Positions 48,040 through 60,008 of a DNA stretch of 64,000 nucleotides are shown here, piece by piece (position 1 is the stretch's first letter; the number at the start of each line of letters is the position of its first letter). A model generated the notes under the pieces. That model saw only the letters and a list, made by a program, of their open reading frames with translations, did no database searches and had not been told where the DNA came from. Source of the DNA: Hofstenia miamia (taxonomy: Eukaryota > Xenacoelomorpha > Acoela); the NCBI GenBank assembly GCA_004352715.1, contig SCFE01000053.1, positions 884,774-948,773 of the forward strand. Reading direction: 5' to 3'. The position numbers and the translations under genes are program-made.

Positions 48040-49021
48040 GTTGCCTAAATATTCAATCTCATTTTCATCATAATGTATACAGAATCAGTGTACATATCAA
48101 TCAAGGTATGTTACGTATTTTTATAAGAAATTGCTGATATTATATGCTAAGTATACTTAGTAATAATTTGTCGAAATATACCTGCCCTACATTTCTGCTG
48201 AGTAGAAAAATATGATTAAGTCTACTATCGCAACATATATATGTATTATAACGCAAGTTTTTTTCTATCAGCAAACTAACAACATATACCAAAACCTTAC
48301 AAAATGTAGTAAACTCTGTATGTTTTGAAGATAGTTCATGAATTCAATTCTTGGAATAGCCACTACTTACTGTGGCTTATAATTTAGTAGTACTATCTGA
48401 AAAGTGATAGTGGGTACGATTTTCAAACACGTTTCCCACATTACTCTAGACTTCCAACTAATCACGTAATTATACTTTCTACTTATTTTCTTAAGTGTGG
48501 ATAATTCGAACTACATGCATTTACATTGGAAAAGTTTTTACACAAAATTTCCCTCAAAATTTATTAAATTAATATTTTGTTAAACGAATCCTACTTACTA
48601 GAGGAAAGCACTAGATATTCAAATTTACTTTAGCAAATATTCTATGAAATTTATAAATGATTGGGTTGAATAAACCAAAAAACGCCAAAAATCATAAAAT
48701 AATTTTCATATTGTATCTATAAAGTTTGGCTGCCACAGTAAATATTTTATTTCGTAATTCACTTAAAGTAAATAAAAAATTTGCAAAAAAGCCATCTTAC
48801 GCAATTATTCAAGTTTCACACCTTTTTGAATGCGTTTTGCTGCATCCATCAAACAATTTAACTAACCTTTCAATGAATGTATGGAGTTATTCAGAAAATA
48901 TTACCGAATATTTGAAGGGTTAAATTTGGAAATGAATATTTTGTAAAAATTTTCACAACGTCTATGATCCCATCAAACGTTAAGGAAAGAGAATCCCAAA
49001 TCACTAGTGCTAAAATGATTG

Positions 49022-49028
<7 letters not shown>

Positions 49029-49077
<49 letters not shown>
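49029..49077. repeat. (TA)n microsatellite
   Basis: About 49 bp of TA inside insert Y. Confidence 0.9.
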
Positions 49078-49080
<3 letters not shown>

Positions 49081-49498
49081 AGTTAAATGATTTAATGCAG
49101 TCACAATCCAACATTAATTTTTAAGTTTTTTTCTTAATTCTATTGAAACTATCGCAAAACAGGATTTTTATGATATTTCAGCTACAAATATTACCTAATT
49201 TCAAAAAACAAAAATATTTCTTCTTATGATTGTATGATTTCTAATTTAACTGCACCGCAGATCTGTAAACCATCTAATTTTTAGCAGACTGTAAAATAGG
49301 TCAACACAATTGATATTATTTCTATGAATTTTGCTTGTCCTAAATCTATTTATTAGTGAAGAATTACCTAGTTTCTCAATTAATGTGGACTCTTTTAAAT
49401 AGACTACGTTCTAATATTTTCTGTTATATGACAACTTCCATATCATTGAAAAAATATAGATTTTTCCTCGAAAATTCCATTTTTATATCAAGTTTTTT

Positions 49499-49614
49499 TA
49501 GAATGTGTTATCCGGTTAATTCTGGTAAGCAAGTAAAATTTACCGGATACCGGATCTCCGGATCCGTTTGTATAATTGATGATTTTTTCGGATACCGGAG
49601 TCCGGCCCATTCCT
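49499..49614. mobile_element. Probable single hAT terminus (CCGGATACCGGA-rich)
   Basis: CG-rich words TACCGGATACCGGATCTCCG and CGGATACCGGAGTCCGGCCC end in CATTCCTA, so the inverse begins TAGGAATGGGCCGG, hAT-like. The opposite end was not found. Confidence 0.35.
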
Positions 49615-50432
49615 AATATGCAGCGTATATATAAACTCTTGTTAAATATTCAAATGCATCAAAGGGGCGCACTTTTTAAATACATATTTTATGTTCAACA
49701 AAAAACCAAATAAATTAATGTAAGACGCGTAAGAAAAAAAAATTGGGAAAATGCATTTACTAAAAATATCTGTAAGAAATTAAGCATATATATTAGAGTA
49801 CTCTAAAATATAGAAACACTTTAAACTGCACAGCAGTTAAAATTGTGGACTTTCTAATTCACTAAACACTTAAGTACCAAAAACATGCAAAAACAGTAAT
49901 TCTATTGTATTCATGAAATTTCCAGTTTAAATCCTATCTTACATGACTACAGGAAATTTTTGGCTGAATGCTAAAATTATTAGTTGAATTTGATTAGGTG
50001 TTTTATAGGCATCATACAATTTAACTCTTACTTTTTTATGTACTGATGCAGAATTACACCAACTTCTTCTAGTTAGAGTTTTTGAATTCTTAATTTGTGC
50101 TTTTTACCATACCTTTAATTTACAATTTTTTTAGAAAAAAATGTTGCATATTTCTATGTGTCCCTTTAAACGAGTTTTAGCTTTGACTACAAACATCATT
50201 GAGGATTGCTAGAAAACTGATGTTGTCTGAAATCTAGTATAAAATGAAGACTATTCAACAAGCTTATCCCGAATTTAAAAAAGAAGCATCACTTTGAAAT
50301 GTATTTTAGAGCATAGAGATGACTCCTAGGCCTAAGGTAAATTTTGTTTCCTCATGCGGGGGTTTCGGTTGAAATTTAAAATGGTATGTGTTTAATTCAA
50401 TAACATATTTGCTATTTTATAATGTTTACAAC

Positions 50433-50440
50433 ATATCAAT
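50433..50440. repeat. Left 8-bp target site duplication of the Y hAT element
   Basis: ATATCAAT, repeated at 51977-51984; fits nTnnnnAn. Confidence 0.9.
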
Positions 50441-51976
50441 TAGGGCCCTGCGAATACTCGAAATCGAATCCGAATCTATGTTGGATTCGAATTCGGATTC
50501 GGAACCGCGGGTTCAAAAATTCGAATCTTGGTACAATGGCCACTTGTTTAAATGAGATATGCAAAGATGTTTATTACAAAATAAATGCAAAATACGACGT
50601 GTTGTTTGTTTGAAGTTAATAATCTGCTTGTTATGTATGATTAGCATACTTTTAATATTAATTTTACTTTTAGTGCTTTCCATAGCATCATTGTTCTTAT
50701 AATTAGCTGACATCCGCTATACATGCATATTTCGACACAACAGCACAGGACAACTAGAAATGCAAGTACAGGCACAACGTCGAATCTTTAGAAGCACCTG
50801 GAAACATTCCATGCAAAACTTTTTCGTGAAGCCAATACAACGCGAAAGAGAGATAAAAAGGCGAAGACACTGAATAAAGAGAGCATCGGTTCTTCATCTG
50901 ATGTAACATAACTCATAAATTCTTAGCTTGGATAAAAACTAATCTGTCTGCTGTTGGATGCGCATTGCAAGAAAATAACCGAACAGTGGCAAACCACCAG
51001 AGCCTATATCATCTGCACTTCTTGCTCAGTTACTGTATGTCCTCTTTTAAAAGCCTTGGCAGATGTGACCGAGATCCTTAGTGCAGAAAAAAGCGTCAGC
51101 ATTAACATTAGCTTGGTTTTACTTTCAATTAAACATTTGCAGTTGGAAATCAATTCGCTACCAGCTGTTGGAGTAAAAAAATTGCTCGGTAATGTTGAAA
51201 AATATTTCAGTTCCGATTTGCAGTAGCCACTACTGTACGCAACTACTCTTTTAGACCCAAGATGTAAAGACAGTTTTTTTGCTGATGATGAACAGGTGGC
51301 TTGCATTGATGCTGCTAAGGATATGATTCAATCATCATTTGCCAGATTCAATACAAGGCCGGCTTGGAATCCGAAATCATTAGCATTGAATCGCATGCAT
51401 CAACGTTAGCTTCTTCTGCAAATGCAACAGCTTCGAAGCCTATCCTATCAGTTCTTTCCAAACATGCTACTATAAAAATCCATTCGACAATGAAATTGAA
51501 CTTTATCTAATTACTCCCGTATTGCCCGACGGCGAGAAGCCCTTAGGATTTTGAAGCAAGAATAAGAAAGTGTTCCGTGTTTTGTCAAAAGCTTCTGCTG
51601 TAATTCTGCCACTTCAGGCAACCAACACGGCATCAAAGCGAACTGCAGCTGTTGTCATATCATTGTCACAGACTTGCGCAAGTCGTTGACTAACATCAAT
51701 ACGGAAGCACTGATCTGGGCTAGGCACAACAAAGACTTCCTTTTTTGATGTTTTTAAAATATTAGAATTTTTTTTATGGATATTTGACTTTTTGATTATA
51801 CATTTTGTTTTTTTATTTTTGTATGAAAAAAAACTGAATTATTTTTGCGTAGTTTAATTTGACTTTGGACTACTACTGCACTTAGCAAATTGGATTCGAA
51901 TTCGGATTTGCGAATCCTTTGCCTGAATATTCGCATTCGAATTCGAAATTAAAAAAGTGGATTCGCAGAGCCCTAA
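50441..51976 (+). mobile_element. hAT transposon specific to insert Y, degenerate
   Basis: 1536 bp with ends TAGGGCCCTGCGAAT and (reverse complement) TAGGGCTCTGCGAATC, and perfect target duplications ATATCAAT. Subterminal parts are full of GAATTCGAATCC-type words. A plus-strand transposase relic occupies about 50950-51750. It is a different hAT family from the one at 11973-14012. Confidence 0.92.
50954..51750 (+). pseudogene. hAT transposase relic (C-terminal half)
   Basis: Frames show LLKALADVTEILSAEKSVSI, then (after a TAG) TTLLDPRCKDSFF, the hAT 'LDPR+K' block. Next come LITPVLPDGEKP and, across a frameshift, LTNINTEALIWARHNKDFLF, the end of the hAT dimerisation domain. The BED finger and first catalytic region are missing. 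Confidence 0.75.
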
Positions 51977-52265
51977 TATCAATAACTTTGATCTTCGTGA
52001 TGTTTAGGAAATTGGAATTTTGGAACTGACTTTTCGATATATAGGCAAAAATGAATTTGCATATTTGTAGATTCAGAACATAAGCTAGAACTAATGAAAA
52101 TACCGTTCAAGCTCAACTGTTTGAAATTGTTTAATGTTTGTAAATTTATGTACATATTTTTAAAGAATATTATCAGTATAATTTGAAAATTTTCTATAAA
52201 TTACATGTAGATAGCAAATATGATACACTTAAGAAAAATTGAGCTGGTGACAACTATACACATTG

Positions 52266-52475
52266 GGTGCGTTCGCGATCGCAAACCGGCACAACTGAAT
52301 AGTTGGCTTTCAGTTGTCAACGTATTCGCGATAGCATTCCGTTGTTTACCAACCTATTCGCGCAATCCACCGGTTTTGCACTCAGCGTCAACTGGAGCAT
52401 TCGCGCAATCCACCGGTTTGCAAAATCAGTGTGCACGAAACGCCAACTGATTCGCTTTTTAGTTGGGTTTGGCTG
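52266..52475. repeat. CG-rich repeat patch, possible MITE
   Basis: ATTCGCGCAATCCACCGGT occurs twice (52356-52374 and 52399-52417). Nearby are GCGTTCGCGATCGCAAACCGG-type words and AGTTGG/CCAACT inverses. The composition contrasts sharply with the AT-rich flanks. No certain target duplication. Confidence 0.4.
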
Positions 52476-52849
52476 AAATCAATTAAATTTTATAAAAAGT
52501 CAAAAATTGAAGAATTATTTGACATATGTAAATTTATAACACCCCATCTATTTGCATAACCTTGAATAATTAGCTAAGGAAACAGAAAATTTCAATTTTA
52601 ACGAGGGATTGGTATAATAATACATTTTTAAAAATATAAATATATCAATCTGTTTTTTATCTAACATATCATGATATTTTTGATATTTCTGATATTTTAA
52701 TAGTACAGTAATATAGATGTTCGTAAAATTTGTATTTTATCAAACCTATTTATCAATATTTTTTCAAAGTAACCTATAGATTTGAGTTTGGCTGCTGTAT
52801 TTTTTGGTTAATAACATTGTTTTGTACTCCTCTAAACAGATTTGTCAAC

Positions 52850-53120
52850 GAGCCGAGCTTGGAGCACAGTCGTTGATATACAACGAGCCCAAAACGAATC
52901 TATTTTAGACAAAGCAAATTTATAGTGCTGCTTGTAAATTTGATTATGCAGATTCTTCTTATTTTTTCATTCAGTATGCCTTTCTTATAATCTTATTTAA
53001 GAAATGTTTATTAAATAATAGGAAGATCTATGTAAAAAATTCTTTGAGCCCAATATTTTTAAAAAATATATTGAGCTAAAACGAGCGTCATTCAATGATT
53101 TTATGTAGCTAGCCGAGCCG
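52850..53120. repeat. GAGCCGAGC-motif relic, possibly hAT-derived
   Basis: Words CAACGAGCCGAGCTTGGAGC on the left and GCTAGCCGAGCCGAACCT on the right, with ACGAGC between. Such motifs are common in end regions of hAT MITEs, but neither end nor target duplication is clear. Confidence 0.25.
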
Positions 53121-53280
53121 AACCTAATTAATTAATTTTAATACAAACTTCGAGATTCCATTGAAGTAGCATTGTAAATCACTTACCAAAGTGTACAGTT
53201 CCGGGTTATATTTACCAGAGATCGGAGTATTTATTATAAATTGGATTAAAGTGATATTGGTTGAATGGCCCTGTTGCCTA

Positions 53281-53286
<6 letters not shown>

Positions 53287-53333
<47 letters not shown>
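53287..53333. repeat. (TA)n microsatellite at the insert Y/right outer arm border
   Basis: Counterpart of 20689-20735. Pairing with the left arm resumes from here to the window end. Confidence 0.9.
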
Positions 53334-53337
<4 letters not shown>

Positions 53338-53381
53338 ACATACATTTACAGGCTTGGGATACAAAATGTCAGAATATCTAC

Positions 53382-53657
53382 AAGGCGCTGAATACAAAAA
53401 AATATATACGGGCGCTAGATGCTATGGCGGAGGGCGCTGGATACAGGTCAAAAAATTTTTTTGAAAAAACTTGAAACTCATACATAAGAAATTAGACCAC
53501 TTTTCCGAGTGTGCAATGTAAAAATATATGTATAAAAGAATTATTTTGGCATTGCATCAAAGAGGGCGCTGATACTATGGAAAATCGGAAAGTGCAGGCG
53601 GTGGATACAAATTCCATAGTATCTAGAGTCCGTATATATATATATGGGCGCTCTGGT
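53382..53657. repeat. AGCGCCC motif cluster with hairpin (right copy)
   Basis: Mirror of 20365-20640 (motifs read GGGCGCT on the plus strand here). Confidence 0.4.
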
Positions 53658-53745
53658 ATCTGATATATATGAAGAGCATTATTTAACGAAATTAAGCATA
53701 GAAACTGCATTTTTACATGAAATATGTGTAAAAATAATAGATTAC

Positions 53746-53958
53746 CCCGGAAGTTTCAAAGATGACAGATGAGGTATATTTGTTCAGTACGTCTATAGAT
53801 TCCGCAATTACCTCTATATCACCGGTTTTCATAGAGGGATTCTGGTGAGCATTCGCACGTTGCTGCACCTTACCGCTGATAGAGAGTACAGAATTAAGGG
53901 GAAGTTCTAACACTGATTCGAGCAACTGCATATTCTGTAATTCTGATGAAAATGTGAC
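53746..53958 (-). CDS. DARS2: Mitochondrial aspartyl-tRNA synthetase, second OB-fold exon (right copy)
   Basis: Identical reverse copy of 20063-20275, same splice borders. Past it, the arm ends in the TA run and insert Y follows; no further AspRS exon was found there. Confidence 0.8.
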
Positions 53959-55890
53959 CTAAACTAAAAAATATCAAATTGGATAGCTTGTAACAAAAAA
54001 TAAGAAAAGGCAATCAATTATCACAACCAACTATTATATCAAGATCTCCTTTCCATTTTATACAGGTTTGAAGCGGACGTAAGTATTTTTTTTGCCAAAA
54101 TTTGAAGTCACAATTTTCTTCACTACAAAACAAATCTCAATTCGTCAAGATTTTTTGGAATTTTCTCTCAATGTTATGTTTCATGATCAACCAAAGATCA
54201 TCAATCGCAAATTTTTTTGCTAATGATTTTCTGCAGGACGTCCGCTTTTTACTTTTCTTATCATTGTAAAGCCAATAAAAAGTTGACGTAGGCCATTCAG
54301 CTAACTGTTGCAAAGTGTTTGTGTTCTTTCATTTGTGTACATTAATTTCAAGCAGGCGTGCCTCTTGTTCAATTTCCAACAACAACCGAATAAAACGGAA
54401 AAACGCAATGAACAACACGTTGATAATTAGTTAAAGTCTGAGCTTTTATGCGTCTTCAATACATGTTATAACCACTAAACACCAAAATATCGATAGTGAA
54501 CTTGTACCTTGCCCTTAAAAAGCATTGATTCTCAATTTTTGTTAAAAGCTATAGAAGAAAACAAATTTACAAATCATGTAATATTTAAAGTTCATATTTC
54601 CTAAAATAAATAGCACTTTAAAATAATTGCAACGAGTAATCTCAATTTTCAATAAGATTTGCTTCTCTTCGGCTCAAATTTAGGCAACTAAATACGAATT
54701 TCATCATAAAGAAAGCACTGCTACAATTGACATTTGAAAATTGGTAGCTTCCAATGCATTTAGCAAACACTATTATATTCACAGTGTCTTAGGAAGTGTG
54801 AGACGTCATCAAAATTGAAATCAGAAAAAGCGCTCTACCCCCAAGAGAAGTTGACTGAGCACAAGTGGCCTTTATCAAGATTTGGTTCAATTCTTTTTTT
54901 GACACTTAACAACTCCAATCGCATCCCAACATTAGAATAATTTTTGAAATTTGTTTAAAGTGACGACCTTTACAAAAGTAAATAACAAAATAGATTTTCG
55001 ATACACATTTATACCCAAAATTCTCACTCTGCAAAAACTAAAAATAGAGCTATCACTCTTTTAGGGTAATATATTAAGATTGGTTTAATCAAATTGCAAC
55101 CCTTAAGAAGCACAAACGATTATTTATCAGCACATGTTTGAGTCTTGAGAATATGTTTATTTCCCAGAAATAATTGCCAAATGAAGTTTGTTTAAATATT
55201 TTTTAGGAAATAGCAGGAGAGTATTTTTGTATTTATTAAATAAAATTTGAAAAAATATGTAAGAGCGTTTTCTTCAACTTGCCACTAACAACAAATTCAT
55301 CTAAATACATTCTCTGCAGTACAACGTGTTCGTTAGTTAAAAATTAGCCATTTATATTGGCAATATGACACAATTTCCGCATTTTTGCCAAATTTTATCC
55401 AATTCTACATGTATAAAATCTGGGCTGGGCTTGTTTAACAATGCAAATTTTAACTAATAATAGTTGCCCTTGATATGCATAGAAGAATGTCAGGTCTGTT
55501 CTTAGATTTACAAAAATTCTTTTAAAATAACTAGTATATGAACCACCGGTTGAAACAGAGTTTCATATCAATCTCTTTATAGATCACTCCGAGAAATGTG
55601 AATGCATAACGCACGTAGAATATCACTATATTAAGAAACACATAAAGTATTATTTGACATTATAAAGAAATAAAGACTGGTTTTGGAAAAAAAAGTATTG
55701 TTAGTTTGCGTTAACAAAGAGCATTGTATTTTTGCGAAGTGCTTAGATAATACATTGTATTTAAAAGTAAATGTTTATAGCAAGGAATTAACCAATATAA
55801 TTTGTTAATATCTGAACAACATTTACGAATACATTACGCTATTTGTAACCAATTCGATATTAAACGATGTATTAAAAAACTTGTCTTCAC
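53959..55890 (-). other. DARS2 intron (right copy), no gene seen
   Basis: Mirror of 18131-20062. Confidence 0.35.
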
Positions 55891-56061
55891 CTGAACATCC
55901 CCGCTCCAATCGTGCAGTAGAAGGAAACGGTGGTGTTTATTAATTGATCTGTTGGCAGTCAGCCATCCCATTAGGGTAACGTTTTGACCAATGAAACGTG
56001 AAGTTTGACCACAGAGAGTCGTGCGACCAAACGAAGTGCGCATTGCATCTAAATTGCATAC
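55891..56061 (-). CDS. DARS2: Mitochondrial aspartyl-tRNA synthetase, N-terminal exon (right copy)
   Basis: Identical reverse copy of 17960-18130, with RT...LCGQ, VTLMGW and FLLLHDWSGDVQ and the same phase-0 donor. Confidence 0.8.
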
Positions 56062-56143
56062 CTAAACAGATTTAAAATAATCCGAAGAAAAAAATTATGT
56101 ACACTGTTTCAATCCTAATATTTTAAAACTTGGTTTTGCTTAA

Positions 56144-59100
56144 GGGGGGAGTATAATAATTCAATGAATTTTTTTGAATTTATTTTTCCCTCAAAAAGTG
56201 TTTTCTATTCAGAGATATTTTACATTAATACAACAATCAATGCTGTATGATTATATAACACACATCCTTATTTGTAATGTCAGGATATTTTGACAGACAT
56301 AGTAGCCTTTATTATTATAAACAATTTGATAAATAAATTTCCGAGATCACTAATAGAATTTGTATGAAAAATTTAAAGAAATGATGATTAATTGCATTCT
56401 CTAGAGAAAATGTTAAAAATAAACTTTGTTGTCAATATAATTTGACATTTAATTACAAACTAAACTAATTTCTATAATTGGTCTTGAGATGCGCTGTTAT
56501 ATATAAATAATGTAGATATTGTTTTTAATTTTATCAAGTTTTTTTTAAAATTCAAGGTCTATTTTGCTATATTTTCTTATGTTGTCAACATATGTTGACA
56601 TTTCTGAATAAACGTTAACTTAATCTTTGAAAAACACTTTTTTCATAATTTGACGGAGTAAATTTTATAAATATTGTTATGGAAAATGTTTAGTATAACT
56701 TACGTGACTGCATTAATAGTTTTATCATGCATATATGTCAATAGATTTTGACAGAAATGCAACAAATTCAGACATTATGTTAAAAGTTCAGTCACATTAT
56801 ACATGTGGTTTATGAAAGTATTTTAAACAATGAAAGTTACAGAAGCGTAGGTGTATCTTGCAGTTTATGAATGCCATCATTCTTGATTGTCAATAAATTA
56901 AAAAAGTTTTTTATACTAGGTCATGCCAACAACAGTTTTTGTACATTTTGAGAGGAATAACAAAATTGAACGTGTTTCATTCAAAGACGTAGAATTTGAT
57001 TCGTTTGCTGATTTAAAAGCAAAATGGTGATATAGTAATGACAACTGCATTATTCGAGAATCTAGCAAAGCAGAAGCAATTGTGAAATGGGAAAATGGGG
57101 ATATACATAAAGTGAAAACAAAAGACTTGGAATTGTATGATAATCAGTTATTGGAAGACGTGTCACTTGGGGAAAAAGCTGGCGTGAAGTTGTAGTGGGT
57201 GATCCTAAACATTATTTGACACTACAGAATCAGTTGGCTCTTTTGAAAACTATGTCAATGACGTTTGTGAAATCATTGAAGCAAATCAATCAGTTGAAAA
57301 TATAAATGAGAGCACAATCAGTAGCATTGGTGTGCAAACAGATTCCCAACCTTTTAGAAGACAAATGTCCTTATGGCTCACCTCTTCGAGCACAAGGTCA
57401 TCGGTTGGATACAAAAGATGGTCATTTTCCAGGAGTATCCACAACGCGTGACTGTAATGTTTGTTGTTTGTAGCGATAGAAGCTTAGGAAAGGAATTTCG
57501 TAACCTCACACAATATTGTTGTGATACTTGCATTAAAAAGCCAGCTTTGCATCCACAAAAATGCTTCAAGATTTACCTTACGGAGAAAAATTTTAAATGG
57601 CCTACCAAGAAAATATGTAACACACAGAACTAATTTTTAAGTACATTTTACATTTGTAGCTTTCATAAATCAATATACTTTTATTATTTTTTGAGATTGC
57701 TTTATTTAGTATGTTTATTAAATACTTTCTAATGTAGTAATATCCTTTAGATTTTTTTGAATCTGAATGCCACGGTGAAAGAAAACAAGTTTTTTAGAGG
57801 ACAACAGCAAACGCTTGAAATAATCAATCGTGAAAAACTGGTAAATGTAATTAAAGTAAATCATCAAGCGAAGTACAAGTATAAGCCAGATAATAAATTT
57901 GTATATAGTGGATACGCACTTACAATCGAGATATCATGCAGAAAGTGTCGATTTTCATTTGTTTTTTGAAACAACTGGTAAACGAGAATCTTAGGAAGAG
58001 GACGACAGGCGTCGGACATAAATTTAAGAGCTGTTTATGGCTTGTCTCACCATTTGATGTGGAAGAAGTGTTGCGGATAGTTTCTCCAGAATAATGAACT
58101 TGCCTACACCCGTGGAAAAGCGAGCTTGGAATTTGCATGTAAAACGAATTATGCCTGTTGCTAAAGCAGTTGCCAAGGAGTCTATGAAAAATGATATAGC
58201 GTTAGAAAGCGAAAAATGCATAAACATAAGCTACGATGGTACTTGGATGAAGCGAGACCACACATCTTTGTATGGACTTGGTTTTATTGTATCTAATGAT
58301 AGTGGTAAAATATTAGACTATGATATTGCTTCCAAATATTGTTATAAATGTGATAAAAAAGTAGACGATCGTGACTGCGACAAAAACTTTGAGGGCTCCA
58401 CTGGATCAATGGAAGCGTACATTGCTGTAAAACTGTTTTCAAGATCTATTCAATCCTATGATGTTGTTTACAAAAACATGATTTCAGATGGAGACAGTTC
58501 TGTTATGAGTGCGATTGAAAACGCTAATCCTTACAAAGATATTGGCGTCAAAGTTTGCAAATTAGAGTGTATTAATTACGTATCAAAACGACTTTATGCT
58601 GGATTGGACAAAATTCTAATTTCAATGATGAGTTGGAAGAATCAGAAATAATTGAAAACATTCAAGAAAGCATACTAGCAACTGTTTTCCACTAAACTAA
58701 ATTGGATTGTGAAGCAGATTCTCATAAGTTATGCAAGTCTAGCTAGTGTAAATTTCTCCACAATTCCCAAGCTCCTCGCCCAACATCTAAGTATTTTCTT
58801 CTTCCAAGTGATCACGACTATATTTTACCTTTGGCTATCAAAAAGTGACTTAATACGAAGATGTATTCCTGGAATGGCACAAAACCGAAATGAATCGATC
58901 CATTCACGTTTGTGGCAAATTTGTTCAAAAAGTAGTTTTGTTGTTGCAGAATATCACATTTGTGGCGATTTTGAAAAACAAATTTTGAATTTTGAATAAA
59001 CTAGGTTTAGGCGTAGACAATCGCTTTGAAAATCGCTCTTCTAAAAAGAATATTGAGAGAGAAAAGAAGTCTACACCAAAAAAACGTAAAAACAAAAATG

Positions 59101-59952
59101 TTAAGGCTGATGAAAACAACTATTCTGCGGGGTGCTTTTGATATTATATATTTGTCAATATTTATTGACAGCATATGTATTCATTTATTCACAAGCAAAT
59201 GGTTAAAAAGCAATTCTCTTTAAATAATAATTAAATGTTTTAAAAACTATTCATTTAATTTAACAAGTTTGTTACATTTAGTTAATGAATTTTCATGTTA
59301 GCATTCTACTGTCAATATATTTTGACAATTGTGATCAAAATTTAATAGGATTATAATTAGCTTAGAAATTTTGAAAACACACAAAATTTATGCACTATTC
59401 ACTATCAATATTAATATGTATGAAAGATAATTAGTTTGTTTGGGCACTGTAATTTAAAAACCTTCTTTAAAATTCAGTTTTATTGCATTTATAATACTAG
59501 TATTCTTTAAATATATATGTTAGATGCTAGAAAATTGGTCAGAATGTTGAAATTAAATAAATCTTCAAAATTTATGGAATGAAAAAATTAATTTATAGAT
59601 TCTAAATTTTTTATTTAATTTTTTTTATTATTTTTGAAATTTTATTAAATAAATTTAAGAAAATAATACTAAAAATAAAAAATTTAATTCATACATTTTT
59701 AAACTATAGCAATTAAGTAAATAATGCTATGAAAATAAATGAAATTGTTTAGAAATCCATGAAGAAGTAGCATTTTTTTTTTCATTATCAATTAAAAAAT
59801 AATTATTTTCAATATATTTAATAATGATTTTTTCTAAAATATTTATTTTAAGCATGCTTTTCAAAATTTATTTGGAATTTTGTTTTTTACTATTAATTTT
59901 TTTAAGATATTAACTATTTATTTCTGTCGATTGCATTTATTATACTCCACCC
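56144..59952 (+). mobile_element. TTAA-flanked Mutator-like/Kolobok-like transposon (right copy)
   Basis: Mirror of 14069-17877, TTAA at 56140-56143 and 59953-59956. The 18-bp palindromes are at 56278, 56430, 56583 and 56736 in one end region and at 59153 and 59310 in the other. Confidence 0.8.
56923..59141 (+). pseudogene. Mutator-like (Kolobok-like) transposase pseudogene (right copy)
   Basis: Reads left to right here: N-terminal block from ATG 56923 with TGA after AKW; Cys block 57373-57633; 57757-57969; a decayed block near 58010-58090 (DINLRAVYGLSHH); catalytic block 58094-58651 with the DGTW and SDGDSS motifs; 58709-58999 with QNRNES; and a Lys-rich end finishing YSAGCF at 59141. Same breaks as the left copy. 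Confidence 0.8.
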
Positions 59953-60008
59953 TTAAATAAAAAAATTAAACTATAGATTGTGGACTAGCATTTGCTAAAC
60001 GTCGTAAT

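Larger units (their letters stand above)
47681..53286. other. Insert Y: right-arm-specific segment
   Basis: 5.6-kb block with no counterpart in the left arm, from GPCR codon 119 to the TA run at 53287. It contains the 5' part of the GPCR exon, a TA microsatellite, hAT-derived DNA and CG-rich repeat patches. 48093-49028 and 49620-50432 show nothing else recognisable. Confidence 0.85.

Noticed and set aside
51977-52010. A 'NFDLRD' phrase as the missing DARS2 catalytic exon (RYLDLR motif)
   Set aside because: It is on the opposite strand to DARS2 in that arm, and the surrounding residues do not match.
53261-53474. ORFs encoding long Tyr-Ile repeats
   Set aside because: Pure translation of the TA microsatellite; no coding support.
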